This document shows positions 1 to 7,776 of a stretch of 36,606 nt of DNA, one piece after another. The stretch is from Puniceibacterium sp. (lineage in GTDB: Bacteria; Pseudomonadota; Alphaproteobacteria; Rhodobacterales; Rhodobacteraceae). Made by a program: the position numbers and the translations under genes. A model generated the notes under the pieces. It worked only from the letters and a program-made list of their open reading frames with translations. It did not search any database and was not told the origin of the DNA. The DNA lies in contig JAGXGV010000057.1 in the NCBI GenBank assembly GCA_024636635.1, forward strand, positions 1 to 36,606, read 5' to 3'. Within the stretch, counting starts at the first letter, position 1, and each line of letters opens with the position of its first letter.

Positions 1-1391
1 CGTCGGCGCGCGCGCGGATGAGCCAGGTGACAGACGCCTACCTGCGCGAGCGGCTTCAGGATCTGGACGACCTGTCCAACCGGTTGCTGCGCATCCTGAC
101 CGGTCAGGGCAAGGAAACCGGCGCCGACATGCCCAGCGATCCGATCCTGATCGCGCGCAACATCGGACCCGGGGAATTGCTGGAATATGGCCGCAGCCTG
201 AAGGGCATCGTGCTTGAGGAAGGCTCGGTCGGCAGCCATGCGGCGATTGTGGCAAGGGCGCTGGCGATTCCGCTGGTGGTTCATGCGGGACGGATCACCA
301 ACGAGGCGCTGAATGGCGATCACGTGATGATCGACGGGGATCAGGGAATTGTCCACCTGCGACCGGACGATACCGTGGTCAGCGCGTTTCGTGACAAGAT
401 TGCGATGCAGGCGCAGGCGCTGGAACGCTATGCCTCGATCCGGGAGACCCCCTGCGTGGCAGGATGCGGCGCGCGGATCGAGTTGCACATGAATGCCGGT
501 CTGATGGCCGACCTGCCAAGCCTTGTGTCTTCGGGCGCCGAAGGGGTTGGCCTGTTCCGCACCGAGTTGCAGTTCCTGATCCGCAACCAGATGCCGCGGC
601 GGACGGAACTGGCGGTGCTGTACCGCCGGGTGCTGGATTCGGCCAAGGGAAAGCGGGTGGTGTTCCGCACGCTGGACATCGGGTCGGACAAGGTGCTGCC
701 CTACATGAAGCCCAACGACGAGCCGAACCCGGCGCTGGGCTGGCGGGCGATCCGTGTCGGACTGGACAAGCCGGGCGTGCTGCGGATGCAGTTGCAGGCG
801 CTGCTGCGCGCTGCCGAGGGCGGTCCGCTGACGGTGATGTTCCCGTTTGTCGCGCAGTTCGAGGAGTACCGGGCCGCGCGTGCCGAAATGGACAAGGCGC
901 TGGAACGCGAGCGTATCCTGGGCCATCCGATCCCGTCGCAGCTGAGCGTGGGGGCCATGCTGGAGACGCCCAGCCTGGCCTTTGCGCCACGCAAGTTCTT
1001 TGAAGAGGTAGAGTTCCTGTCGATCGGGGGCAACGATCTCAAGCAGTTCTTCTTTGCCGCCGACCGTGAAAACGAACGGGTGCGGCGGCGTTATGACACG
1101 CTGAATGTCAGTTTCCTGAGCTTTCTCGAAACCATCGTCGCCCGGTGCGACGAGACCGGGACGCACCTGTCGTTCTGCGGCGAGGATGCCGGCCGCCCGA
1201 TCGAGGCGATCTGTCTGGCCGCCATCGGGTTGCGCACATTGTCGATGCGCCCGGCGTCGATCGGGCCGGTCAAGCATCTGATGATGCGCACGAATCTGGA
1301 CGATCTGCGGGCGGTGATCCATGCCGCAAAAGATCGTGGCGAACAAACGGTGCGCCCGGCCGTGATGGATTTCCTACGCGACCGGGCGTGA
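1..1391 (+). CDS. ptsP: Nitrogen PTS enzyme I (PEP-protein phosphotransferase), 5'-truncated by window
   Basis: The frame is open to the left edge, so the ATG at 18 is probably internal; family members are about 750 residues with an N-terminal GAF domain, and only the catalytic C-terminal part is here. Enzyme I-Ntr takes phosphate from PEP and passes it to NPr (PtsO), starting a regulatory phosphorelay in the cytoplasm. Counting from the ATG at 18, the phospho-histidine segment is GSVGSHAAIVARALAIP (His74). The TIM-barrel follows: GAEGVGLFRTELQF, FRTLDIGSDK, the PEP-site signature EFLSIGGNDLKQF, and the catalytic cysteine in SFCGEDAG near the end. The stop is TGA at 1389. The next gene is convergent. 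Identification is firm; the ptsP rather than ptsI assignment rests on the Ntr-type motif spelling. Confidence 0.93.
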   Translation, partial: SARARMSQVTDAYLRERLQDLDDLSNRLLRILTGQGKETGADMPSDPILIARNIGPGELLEYGRSLKGIVLEEGSVGSHAAIVARALAIPLVVHAGRITNEALNGDHVMIDGDQGIVHLRPDDTVVSAFRDKIAMQAQALERYASIRETPCVAGCGARIELHMNAGLMADLPSLVSSGAEGVGLFRTELQFLIRNQMPRRTELAVLYRRVLDSAKGKRVVFRTLDIGSDKVLPYMKPNDEPNPALGWRAIRVGLDKPGVLRMQLQALLRAAEGGPLTVMFPFVAQFEEYRAARAEMDKALERERILGHPIPSQLSVGAMLETPSLAFAPRKFFEEVEFLSIGGNDLKQFFFAADRENERVRRRYDTLNVSFLSFLETIVARCDETGTHLSFCGEDAGRPIEAICLAAIGLRTLSMRPASIGPVKHLMMRTNLDDLRAVIHAAKDRGEQTVRPAVMDFLRDRA

Positions 1392-1400
1392 CCGTTCAGA

Positions 1401-1450
1401 CGCCGCTGGCACAGGGCGGTTCTGGCGCCGCTGGCACCGGGCCGTTCTGG
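1401..1450. repeat. Tandem 25-bp direct repeat just after ptsP
   Basis: Two adjacent 25-bp units (1401-1425 and 1426-1450), both beginning CGCCGCTGGCAC and ending GTTCTGG, differ at only two or three bases. Degenerate partial copies flank them: CCGTTCAGACGCCG before and CGCCGC after. The array starts 9 bp after the ptsP stop codon. No function is evident; it could be a slipped-strand duplication in the 3' UTR. Confidence 0.8.
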
Positions 1451-1653
1451 CGCCGCATGCCGATCCTGCACGTTTTACGCAGAAATAAACGTGCGCCCGC
1501 GTCCCACTGGGGGAGCCGATAGCTTGTCCAACCTGCAACAGCTGCCATATCGCAGGATCGGGGTCACGGGCAATGGGACGCGGGCAAGCTCTGGTTTTCC
1601 AACCTCGGCCATGGGCTGAGTTCACCACATCAACCTTAACGTATCGTTACCGA

Positions 1654-1679
1654 GCGAAAGGCTTTGGCCTTCCTTTCGC
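1654..1679. other. Hairpin between convergent ptsP and ecsC-like genes
   Basis: GCGAAAGG (1654-1661) and CCTTTCGC (1672-1679) form a perfect 8-bp stem around a 10-nt loop. It lies in the convergent intergenic stretch 1392-1811, which has no convincing gene. No T-run follows on either strand, so it is not a textbook intrinsic terminator, but the position suits a 3'-end structure. Confidence 0.45.
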
Positions 1680-1732
1680 GTGCGAGGGCAAGCCGCCCAA
1701 GCGCATGTCGCGTTTCATTACATTGAGGCATG

Positions 1733-1788
1733 CACCGGCGCGGGCGAGGCAGCGTTTGCAGAGCACAACGCGCGTCCCCGCGCCGGTG
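1733..1788. repeat. 12-bp perfect inverted repeat (cruciform/3'-UTR structure)
   Basis: CACCGGCGCGGG (1733-1744) is the exact reverse complement of CCCGCGCCGGTG (1777-1788). Inside the 32-nt loop a second 5-bp stem, GCGTT (1752-1756) with AACGC (1767-1771), extends the fold. It sits 24 bp past the stop of the minus-strand EcsC-like gene. A role as terminator or mRNA-stabilising end is inferred from position only. Confidence 0.6.
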
Positions 1789-1790
1789 AA

Positions 1791-1810
1791 TTCAATTGAA
1801 CGCAATACGC
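1791..1810 (-). repeat. 20-bp motif after ecsC stop (pair with 4734-4753)
   Basis: On the minus strand this reads GCGTATTGCGTTCAATTGAA, directly after the stop of the EcsC-like gene. An 18/20 match (GCGTGTTGCGTTGAATTGAA) follows the mtnP stop at 4734 on the plus strand. The two copies face outward around a four-gene block. Function unknown. Confidence 0.6.
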
Positions 1811-1811
1811 T

Positions 1812-2564
1812 TTAAAGCCTGTTGACCGCCCCGCGCAGGCCGTGGACCAGTTCCGCGCGCGTCTTGCCGGTGGTTTCGGAAAGGCGACGCAGGCCGAAAT
1901 GTACATGCGCCATTTCCTGATAGTAGCTGGTGTAGGCATAGTTGGTCGCCGCCCCCGCCACCGCGCCCAGCAGCGGAACGGTCTGGGTGGCAAGCTTCTG
2001 ACCCATCACGGTAGCAACCCGGGGCGCAACACGCGCGATCAGGCCGTGTACGGTCGCCCCATTGAGGGTGACACGCGCCGAAAGGAAGGCCATGTCAGCG
2101 CCGTCGTCCGCCGCAAGCGGCCCGGCAGAGCCGAACACCAGAAGACATTCCTTCTGCACCTCGGGATCGTCGGGATCAAAGCCATATTCCGCGGCGACCC
2201 CCAGAATGGACCGCAGCAGAACGGTAATCGTGACCGGCACTTCGGCAAGCGCGGTCGGCAGTCCGCCCGCCCCGCCCATGGCCCCCATGCCCGTGGTCAT
2301 GGCCGTGTTCAGCCATCCCTTCTGATCCGGCACCATGCCGCGCGACTGGTTCGCGGCGCGCATGGCGATGGCCAGCGCGCGGCTGGTCGCCTCTTCGAGG
2401 CGTTCCTTGACCCGGTCCGGCAAACGCTCGAGCAGGTTCTCGGCCTGGCCGCCGACAAAGTTCAGCAATTGCAGGCCAACGCCCCCGGCGCGCTTGTGGC
2501 GCCGCGCCAGAGCGATCAATTCCTGGTCTGCATCCAGAACTGCGACAAGGTCGGTGCCGGTCAT
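1812..2564 (-). CDS. EcsC family protein
   Basis: This 250-residue protein resembles the EcsC family (PF12787), membrane-associated proteins of unknown biochemical role named after a gene next to a Bacillus ABC exporter. The central glycine/alanine-rich stretch around residues 90-115 (MTTGMGAMGGAGGLP followed by TALAEVPVTITVLLRSI) is typical. It is followed by EYGFDPDDPEVQKECLLVF, and the C-terminal third contains a second small-residue-rich hydrophobic patch (VPLLGAVAGAATNYAY). The ATG at 2564 has a good ribosome binding site (GGAG, about 8 nt upstream). It follows the GNAT gene on the same strand by 51 bp, so the two may be cotranscribed. No catalytic motif is recognised. Confidence 0.8.
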   Translation of the reverse strand: MTGTDLVAVLDADQELIALARRHKRAGGVGLQLLNFVGGQAENLLERLPDRVKERLEEATSRALAIAMRAANQSRGMVPDQKGWLNTAMTTGMGAMGGAGGLPTALAEVPVTITVLLRSILGVAAEYGFDPDDPEVQKECLLVFGSAGPLAADDGADMAFLSARVTLNGATVHGLIARVAPRVATVMGQKLATQTVPLLGAVAGAATNYAYTSYYQEMAHVHFGLRRLSETTGKTRAELVHGLRGAVNRL

Positions 2565-2615
2565 CTGCTGTCTCCTGTGTTGCCCGCATTAACATTGGGT
2601 CGGCGCACAGAGGTT

Positions 2616-3098
2616 TCAAGCGGCGCGCGTCACCATGCCTGTCACGCCGCCCCAGGCACCCGGCGTCAGATCGAAGCCGAGGATGCGGTCGGGATTGGTC
2701 GGCGGCGGCATCTCGACCCCGGACAGGCGGTAAAAACCGAAGCGCCGGTAATAGGGCAGATCGCCCACCAGCAGGACCCGGTCCCAGCTTTCGGCGGCCT
2801 GTGCCAGGCTGTCGCGGATCATCGCCGCGGCCAGCCCTTCACCCTGGGCCGTCGGGTGCACCGCCACCGGCCCCAGCAGCAGCACCGGCGCACCGGCGAC
2901 CTGCACAGGCCAGTAACGCAGCGCGCCGCCAAGCAGGCCATTCTCATCCCGGGCGATCCGCCCCAGTGACAGCACAGGGCCGACATCATCGCGCAGCCTG
3001 TAGGACGACAGCGCCGTACGCCCTGGCGCAAAGCAAAGGTCAAAGAGCGCCTCGACTTCCCACCAGTCTGCGGGATCTTCTTTTTTCAGAACGAACAA
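2616..3098 (-). CDS. GNAT family N-acetyltransferase (YhbS-like)
   Basis: A single-domain, 160-residue acetyltransferase of the GNAT superfamily, which moves an acetyl group from acetyl-CoA to an amine. The acetyl-CoA-binding motif A is visible as LGPVAVHPTAQGEGLAAAMI around residues 75-94 (Q-x-x-G-x-G/A type). PYYRRFGFYRL follows at about 115-125, the 'YY.rfGF' signature of the YhbS-like subgroup. The start is a TTG at 3098 preceded by GAGG at 7 nt; no ATG lies nearby in frame, so this non-ATG start is chosen on the binding site. It is divergent from the flavin reductase gene across 76 bp. The substrate cannot be told from sequence. Confidence 0.85.
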   Translation of the reverse strand: MFVLKKEDPADWWEVEALFDLCFAPGRTALSSYRLRDDVGPVLSLGRIARDENGLLGGALRYWPVQVAGAPVLLLGPVAVHPTAQGEGLAAAMIRDSLAQAAESWDRVLLVGDLPYYRRFGFYRLSGVEMPPPTNPDRILGFDLTPGAWGGVTGMVTRAA

Positions 3099-3174
3099 CG
3101 GCGCACCTCGTGCAATCAGCGCAGAACCCGCCTATCACGGTGCAAAGCCTTGGGCAAACAGGAGAAAAGAAGTC

Positions 3175-3783
3175 ATGTTCTATCGTCCCGCTGAGGGCCA
3201 CGGCCTGCCGCACAACCCGTTCAACGCGATCGTGACGCCCCGGCCCATTGGCTGGATCTCCACCCGGGGGGGGGATGGGTCCGAAAACCTGGCGCCCTAT
3301 TCCTTTTTCAATGCAGTGGCTTACACGCCGCCGCAGGTGATGTTCGCATCGACCTCGGCCAAGAAGGACCGGGGTGACACCAAGGACAGCGTCGCCAACA
3401 TCCGCGACACTGGCGTATTCTGCGTGAACATCGTGGAATACGCGATGCGCGACGTAATGAACCTGAGTTCAGGTGCCTGGGACCGCGAAACCGACGAATT
3501 CGAACTGGCAGGCGTCGAAAAGGCCGCCTGCACCACTGTCGACTGTTCCCGGGTCGCACTGGCCCCGGCGAACCTTGAATGTCGCATGACGCAGATTGTC
3601 GCTCTGGAGGGCGAGGCGAACTTTACCGTCTTCGGCGAGGTCGTGGGGATCCACATGCGCGACGACTGCCTGGTGGACGGCCTGTTCGACATCCTGAAAT
3701 TCAATCCGCTCAGCCGTCTTGGCTATAAGGATTATGCCGTGATCCGCGAAACCTTCAGCCTCAGCCGGCCCGGCGAAAGCTGA
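3175..3783 (+). CDS. Flavin reductase family (flavoredoxin-like, FMN-binding split barrel)
   Basis: A 202-residue protein of the flavin-reductase-like, FMN-binding split-barrel fold. The N-terminal half carries the family core: NPFNAIVTPRPIGWIST at about 15-31, LAPYSFFNAVAYTPPQVMF at about 42-60, and SVANIRDTGVFCVNIV at about 72-87. Such proteins bind FMN and either reduce free flavin for a partner monooxygenase or act as small electron-transfer flavoproteins; the partner is unknown here. The ATG at 3175 has AGGAG about 10 nt upstream. It is 81 bp upstream of mtnP on the same strand and probably cotranscribed, though no functional link to methionine salvage is established. Confidence 0.85.
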   Translation: MFYRPAEGHGLPHNPFNAIVTPRPIGWISTRGGDGSENLAPYSFFNAVAYTPPQVMFASTSAKKDRGDTKDSVANIRDTGVFCVNIVEYAMRDVMNLSSGAWDRETDEFELAGVEKAACTTVDCSRVALAPANLECRMTQIVALEGEANFTVFGEVVGIHMRDDCLVDGLFDILKFNPLSRLGYKDYAVIRETFSLSRPGES

Positions 3784-3864
3784 GGGCGACAACGCGCGTC
3801 AGAGTTGCGCTTGGCGCTGCGGCGCGGCACACAGGGCTTGGGCAACCGCACAGGGGAAATGGCG

Positions 3865-4734
3865 ATGATGACGAAGATCGGTGTGATCGGCGGTTCCGGG
3901 CTTTACGAGATGCCCGGCTTGCAGCAGCCCGAATGGGTCACGGTCGACACCCCCTGGGGTCCGGCATCGGATCAACTGCTGACCGGCATGCTGGACGGTG
4001 TGCCCATGGTCTTTCTGCCGCGCCACGGACGCGGCCACGTCCATTCGCCCTCGACAGTGCCCTATCGCGCCAATATTGACGCCCTGAAACGCTTGGGCGT
4101 GACCGACGTCATTTCCGTCTCGGCCTGCGGGTCGTTCCGAGAAGAGATGGCCCCGGGCGATTTCGTCGTGGTGGACCAGTTCATCGACCGCACCGTCGCC
4201 CGCGAGACATCCTTTTTCGGCAGCGGCTGCGTCGCGCATGTCTCGCTGGCGCATCCGGTCTGTTCCCGCCTCGCCGCCGCCTGTTTTGATGCCGCGCAGT
4301 CCGCCGGAGTGAGAGTGCATCGCGGCGGCACCTATCTGGCAATGGAAGGGCCGCAGTTTTCCACCCGCGCCGAATCGGTCATGTACCGTGACGCCTGGGG
4401 GGCGGATGTTATCGGCATGACGAACATGCCCGAAGCCAAACTCGCCCGGGAGGCAGAACTGTGTTATGCCAGCGTGGCAATGATCACCGACTACGACAGC
4501 TGGCACCCCGGTCATGGCAGCGTCGACCTGGCCGCTATCATCCGCATCCTGACAGGCAATGCACAGAAGGGCCAGGCCTTGGTCGCATCCCTGCCTGCAC
4601 GCCTTGGGATCGACCGGGCGCCCTGCCCCGACGGCTGCGATCGCGCGCTTCAGGACGCGATCCTGACGATCCCGCAAAAGCGCGATGCCGCCCTGGTCGC
4701 GCGTCTGGACGCGGTGGCCGGACGGGTACTCTAG
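3865..4734 (+). CDS. mtnP: S-methyl-5'-thioadenosine phosphorylase
   Basis: Cleaves 5'-methylthioadenosine, the by-product of polyamine and homoserine-lactone synthesis, with phosphate to adenine and methylthioribose-1-phosphate, feeding methionine and purine salvage. Family motifs are all present: IGVIGGSGLYEMPG (phosphate-binding glycine loop) at the N-terminus, LPRHGRGHVHSPSTVPYRAN, DVISVSACGSFREEM, YLAMEGPQFSTRAES, and VIGMTNMPEAKLAREAELCY with the purine-ribose contacts, then MITDYDSWH. Length of 289 residues is normal. The frame opens at 3805, but AGGGG at 3852-3856 lies 8 nt before the ATG at 3865, which also gives the usual N-terminus; the ATG at 3868 is an equally possible start. The TAG stop runs straight into a 20-bp motif shared with the end of the ecsC-like gene. 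Confidence 0.95.
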   Translation: MMTKIGVIGGSGLYEMPGLQQPEWVTVDTPWGPASDQLLTGMLDGVPMVFLPRHGRGHVHSPSTVPYRANIDALKRLGVTDVISVSACGSFREEMAPGDFVVVDQFIDRTVARETSFFGSGCVAHVSLAHPVCSRLAAACFDAAQSAGVRVHRGGTYLAMEGPQFSTRAESVMYRDAWGADVIGMTNMPEAKLAREAELCYASVAMITDYDSWHPGHGSVDLAAIIRILTGNAQKGQALVASLPARLGIDRAPCPDGCDRALQDAILTIPQKRDAALVARLDAVAGRVL

Positions 4735-4753
4735 CGTGTTGCGTTGAATTGAA
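4734..4753 (+). repeat. 20-bp motif after mtnP stop (pair with 1791-1810)
   Basis: GCGTGTTGCGTTGAATTGAA begins at the last base of the mtnP stop codon and matches the motif after the ecsC stop at 18 of 20 positions, in inverted orientation. Nothing else was found in the short gap 4754-4873. Confidence 0.6.
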
Positions 4754-4873
4754 TAATACCTGAACCACTTGTTCGCTGCCTTTCGCCTGCGGCTCAAACA
4801 CGAAAAGTGATGCTGGGTGTTTCAAGTCTTTCCCGAAACGTTGCAAGCCACGTTGCGATGATCCCGGATCTTG

Positions 4874-5737
4874 TCAACGCATCAGCACAACTGGAACCTT
4901 GCAGGACCGGATCATCGCTGTGGTGGTCGAGCCGATGATCAGGCTGCGAATGCGGCTGTGGCCATAGGCGCCCATCACGAGCATGTCAAATTGCGCTTCT
5001 TCCACCAGTTTGCCAAGCGTGGTTTCCGGTTGTCCCGGCAGAACCGAAGTCTCGACCTCGATCCCTGCCGCCTTCAGACTCGCCTTGGCATCGGACAGCG
5101 CCCTGGTCACTTCGGTCGTGGCGCTGCCCACTGTCACGACATGCACGGAAAGCTCCTGAAACAGCGTACTGTGGGCAATGTGGTCAACAGCCTTCATGGC
5201 CGAGGCGCCGCCGTCGTAGGCGACCAGCACCTTGGTAACCGGCTTGAATGCGCGCGAGGCGATGAATACCGGCTTGTGGCTGGCCCGCACGATGCGTTCA
5301 AGGTTCGAGCCGAGATGTCCCTGTGCGAAATCCGCCGCCTCGCCGCGCTTGCCGATCAGGATGACGCGAGCGTCGGCTTCGACCTCTGCTACGGTCTCCA
5401 CGATGTCGCCGTGGCGCAGGCGCGTCGTGATCTCGGTTACGCCAGCCCTTTCGAGGATCGCCTTGGCATCCTCCAGAATGGCGCGGCCACGATGGCTGAC
5501 CAGTTTCGCGCGCTGCCCGTCGAGTTCCGCCAATTGCTCCATCAGGGCCGTGCGCGCACCAAGAGCGATGGCCCCGGAATGGTCCTGAGTGTCGGTCGCT
5601 TCGCGACGTCCCAGCACATGGGTCAATTCTACCGGTGCTCCGGTGCGCAGTGATATCCATGCGGCGTGGTCGCAGACACTGGCAGAGTAGATGGAGCCAT
5701 CTACGAGGGCGACGATCTTCTGTGGTTGTTGGTTCAT
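4874..5737 (-). CDS. Tandem-domain universal stress protein (UspA family)
   Basis: A 287-residue cytoplasmic protein made of two UspA-like domains. The first (about 8-155) begins KIVALVDGSIYSASV and ends around LERIVRASHKPVFIA; the second (about 165-287) begins KVLVAYDGGASAMKAVDHIA. Only the second carries a clear ATP-binding signature: MGAYGHSRIRSLIIGSTT (G-2x-G-9x-G-S/T). The first has the related but weaker GKRGEAADFAQGHLGSN. The ATG at 5737 has GGGAGG 7-8 nt upstream. It begins 13 bp after the SulP transporter stop, so the two form a likely operon; this suggests a stress- or anion-linked role, but family function is generic. Confidence 0.92.
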   Translation of the reverse strand: MNQQPQKIVALVDGSIYSASVCDHAAWISLRTGAPVELTHVLGRREATDTQDHSGAIALGARTALMEQLAELDGQRAKLVSHRGRAILEDAKAILERAGVTEITTRLRHGDIVETVAEVEADARVILIGKRGEAADFAQGHLGSNLERIVRASHKPVFIASRAFKPVTKVLVAYDGGASAMKAVDHIAHSTLFQELSVHVVTVGSATTEVTRALSDAKASLKAAGIEVETSVLPGQPETTLGKLVEEAQFDMLVMGAYGHSRIRSLIIGSTTTAMIRSCKVPVVLMR

Positions 5738-5750
5738 GTTGGTTCCTCCC

Positions 5751-7241
5751 TCAATGCGCCATCAGCTTGTCCATTGCACCGCGCTTGTCGTGGATGGCAA
5801 GCTTGTCGACAATGGTCTCGGTCGCTTCGTTCATGCCGACAATCTCGACCTCGGCCCCGTCTCGGCGGAACTTCAGCACCGCCATGTCCAGCGCCTGCAC
5901 GGATGAGATGTCCCAGATATGTGCGGCGGACACGTCGATCACCACGCGGTCCAATGCTTCCTTGAAGTCGAAGGCGTTCATGAAATCCTCGACCGAGCCA
6001 TAGAACAACTGGCCCTCGACCTTGTAGGTCCGCTCGCGGCCGTCCTTGGAAATGGTGGACGTGACATTGAACAATTGGGCAATCTTGCCGGCAAAGAAAA
6101 TGCCCGACAGCAGCACCCCCACCAGCACCCCAATGGCAAGGTTGTGGGTGTAGACCACCGTCACCACCGTCGCGATCATCACGATGGAGGACGACCGGGG
6201 ATGCAGCCGCAGGTTCTTGATCGACGACCAGGAAAAGGTACCGATCGACACCATGATCATGATTGCCACCAGCGCAGGCATCGGGATCTGCGCCACCCAG
6301 TCGCCGAGAAAGACCACAAGGATCAGCAGCACGAAACCGGCGGTGAAGGCCGACAAGCGTCCGCGCCCACCTGACTTTACGTTGATGATTGACTGGCCGA
6401 TCATCGCGCAGCCCGCCATCCCGCCGATGAAGCCGGTCGCGGTATTGGCGATGCCCTGGCCGATACATTCCTGATTGCGGTTCGATTTGGTGTCGGTCAG
6501 ATCATCGACGATGTTCTGCGTCATCAGGCTTTCCAGCAGGCCCACGACCGCCACGGCGATGGAATAGGGCAGGATGATCCAGAGCGTTTCCAGTGTCAGC
6601 GGAATGTCGGGGAGCAGGAACACAGGCAGGGTATCGGGCAGCGCGCCCATGTCGCCCACAGTTCGGACATCCCAGCCGAAGGCCAGCGTCAGCCCCGTCA
6701 GAACGATTATCGTCACCAGCGGCGACGGTATGGCCTTCGTCAAAAGCGGGAGCAGATAGATGATCGCAAGTCCCGCGGCGACCAGCACATAGGTCAGCCA
6801 GGTCACTTTGGTCGGGTCCAGTTCCGGCAGTTGCGCCATGAAGATCAGGATGGCCAGTGCGTTGACAAAGCCGGTCATCACCGATTTCGAGACATAACGC
6901 ATCACAAAACCCAGCTTCAGCACGCCGGCGCCTATCTGGATCAGACCGGCCAGCACGGTAGTCGCCAGCAGGTATTGCAGCCCGTGGTCGCGCACCAATG
7001 TCACCATCAGCACCGCCGTTGCCGCCGTGGCGGCCGAAATCATTCCCGGCCGCCCGCCGACAAAGGCAATCAGCACGGCAATGGAAAAGCTGGCATAAAG
7101 TCCGACCTTGGGGTCCACGCCCGCGATGATGGAAAAAGCAATCGCCTCGGGGATCAGCGCAAGTGCAACGACAAGGCCGGCCAGCACGTCGGCGCGTATG
7201 TTGCCGAACCACTGCGCGCGGTAAGCATCAAGTGAAATCAT
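5751..7241 (-). CDS. SulP family anion transporter with C-terminal STAS domain
   Basis: A 496-residue inner-membrane transporter of the SLC26/SulP family, which carries sulfate, bicarbonate or other anions. The N-terminal signature is clear: [20 protein letters not shown] and [12 protein letters not shown], followed by repeated hydrophobic helices and [20 protein letters not shown], the conserved central motif. The STAS domain fills about the last 90 residues ([15 protein letters not shown], then [20 protein letters not shown]). The frame extends to a TTG at 7271, but the ATG at 7241 has AGGAT 9 nt upstream and gives the normal family N-terminus, so it is chosen. The usp gene follows 13 bp downstream. 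The substrate is not decidable; bicarbonate or sulfate are the usual options. Confidence 0.93.
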   Translation of the reverse strand: MISLDAYRAQWFGNIRADVLAGLVVALALIPEAIAFSIIAGVDPKVGLYASFSIAVLIAFVGGRPGMISAATAATAVLMVTLVRDHGLQYLLATTVLAGLIQIGAGVLKLGFVMRYVSKSVMTGFVNALAILIFMAQLPELDPTKVTWLTYVLVAAGLAIIYLLPLLTKAIPSPLVTIIVLTGLTLAFGWDVRTVGDMGALPDTLPVFLLPDIPLTLETLWIILPYSIAVAVVGLLESLMTQNIVDDLTDTKSNRNQECIGQGIANTATGFIGGMAGCAMIGQSIINVKSGGRGRLSAFTAGFVLLILVVFLGDWVAQIPMPALVAIMIMVSIGTFSWSSIKNLRLHPRSSSIVMIATVVTVVYTHNLAIGVLVGVLLSGIFFAGKIAQLFNVTSTISKDGRERTYKVEGQLFYGSVEDFMNAFDFKEALDRVVIDVSAAHIWDISSVQALDMAVLKFRRDGAEVEIVGMNEATETIVDKLAIHDKRGAMDKLMAH

Positions 7242-7776
7242 GTAAATGTTATCCTGATCGACCCGGGCCAATTGGACCCCGCGTCGAGATTTGATCTGAG
7301 TGTCAGTTCAGGTTATCCGGCGGATAGGCGGCCGGAAGAGCCACCCGGGGATCACACCCAGGTCCATGTTCGCTGACAGGCTGTTAGCGGCAATGGTGAC
7401 GGATTCCAAGCCTTTTGGCTGGAACACCATCACGACATGCCACGCTTCGCCCTGCTGGCAGCTTCGGGCCACAAATACGGGCACTTTGGAATACAGCCGA
7501 TCTTTGGCGCATTGGCCGCGACCGGGCCTGCCTGCGTTTCGCAAGAGCCTTGATGTTCGAACGCCATTTTCAGTTCAATCCTGCGGGCGATACGGCGCAG
7601 ATCAAAGTGGACAGGTCAGCCAACCACGCCCGCTGGGATCGTGTGCAATATGCTCTGATGTATCAGGATATCCGCGCGGCGCTACGTGATGCCGTGTCCC
7701 CCCCCGGTCGGACCGGGGCGGGAATTATCAAGGCAAAGCGCAGACTGAAAAATGCCCGACCCACGCAGTTTTGCGA
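7242..7776. other. Gene-poor stretch between sulP and phoX
   Basis: About 535 bp without a convincing gene. The plus strand from 7553 can encode a 45-50 residue segment beginning MFERHFQFNPAGDTAQ and running to about 7700, which has a protein-like composition but no recognised family. A hairpin CCCCGGT-CGG-ACCGGGG lies at 7702-7718, about 60 bp past the phoX stop on the minus strand. It has no T-run and could be a factor-dependent 3' end. A decayed gene is possible. Confidence 0.35.

Noticed and set aside
1788..4755. The 1.8-4.7 kb block as a composite transposon
   Set aside because: The flanking inverted motifs are only 20 bp, there is no transposase between them and no target duplication was found, so it is reported only as a repeat pair.
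7242..7271. TTG start at 7271 for the SulP transporter
   Set aside because: The ATG at 7241 has a ribosome binding site at 9 nt and the usual family N-terminus.
7702..7718. GC-rich hairpin as intrinsic terminator of phoX
   Set aside because: No T-run follows the stem on the minus strand, so a Rho-independent terminator is not supported.
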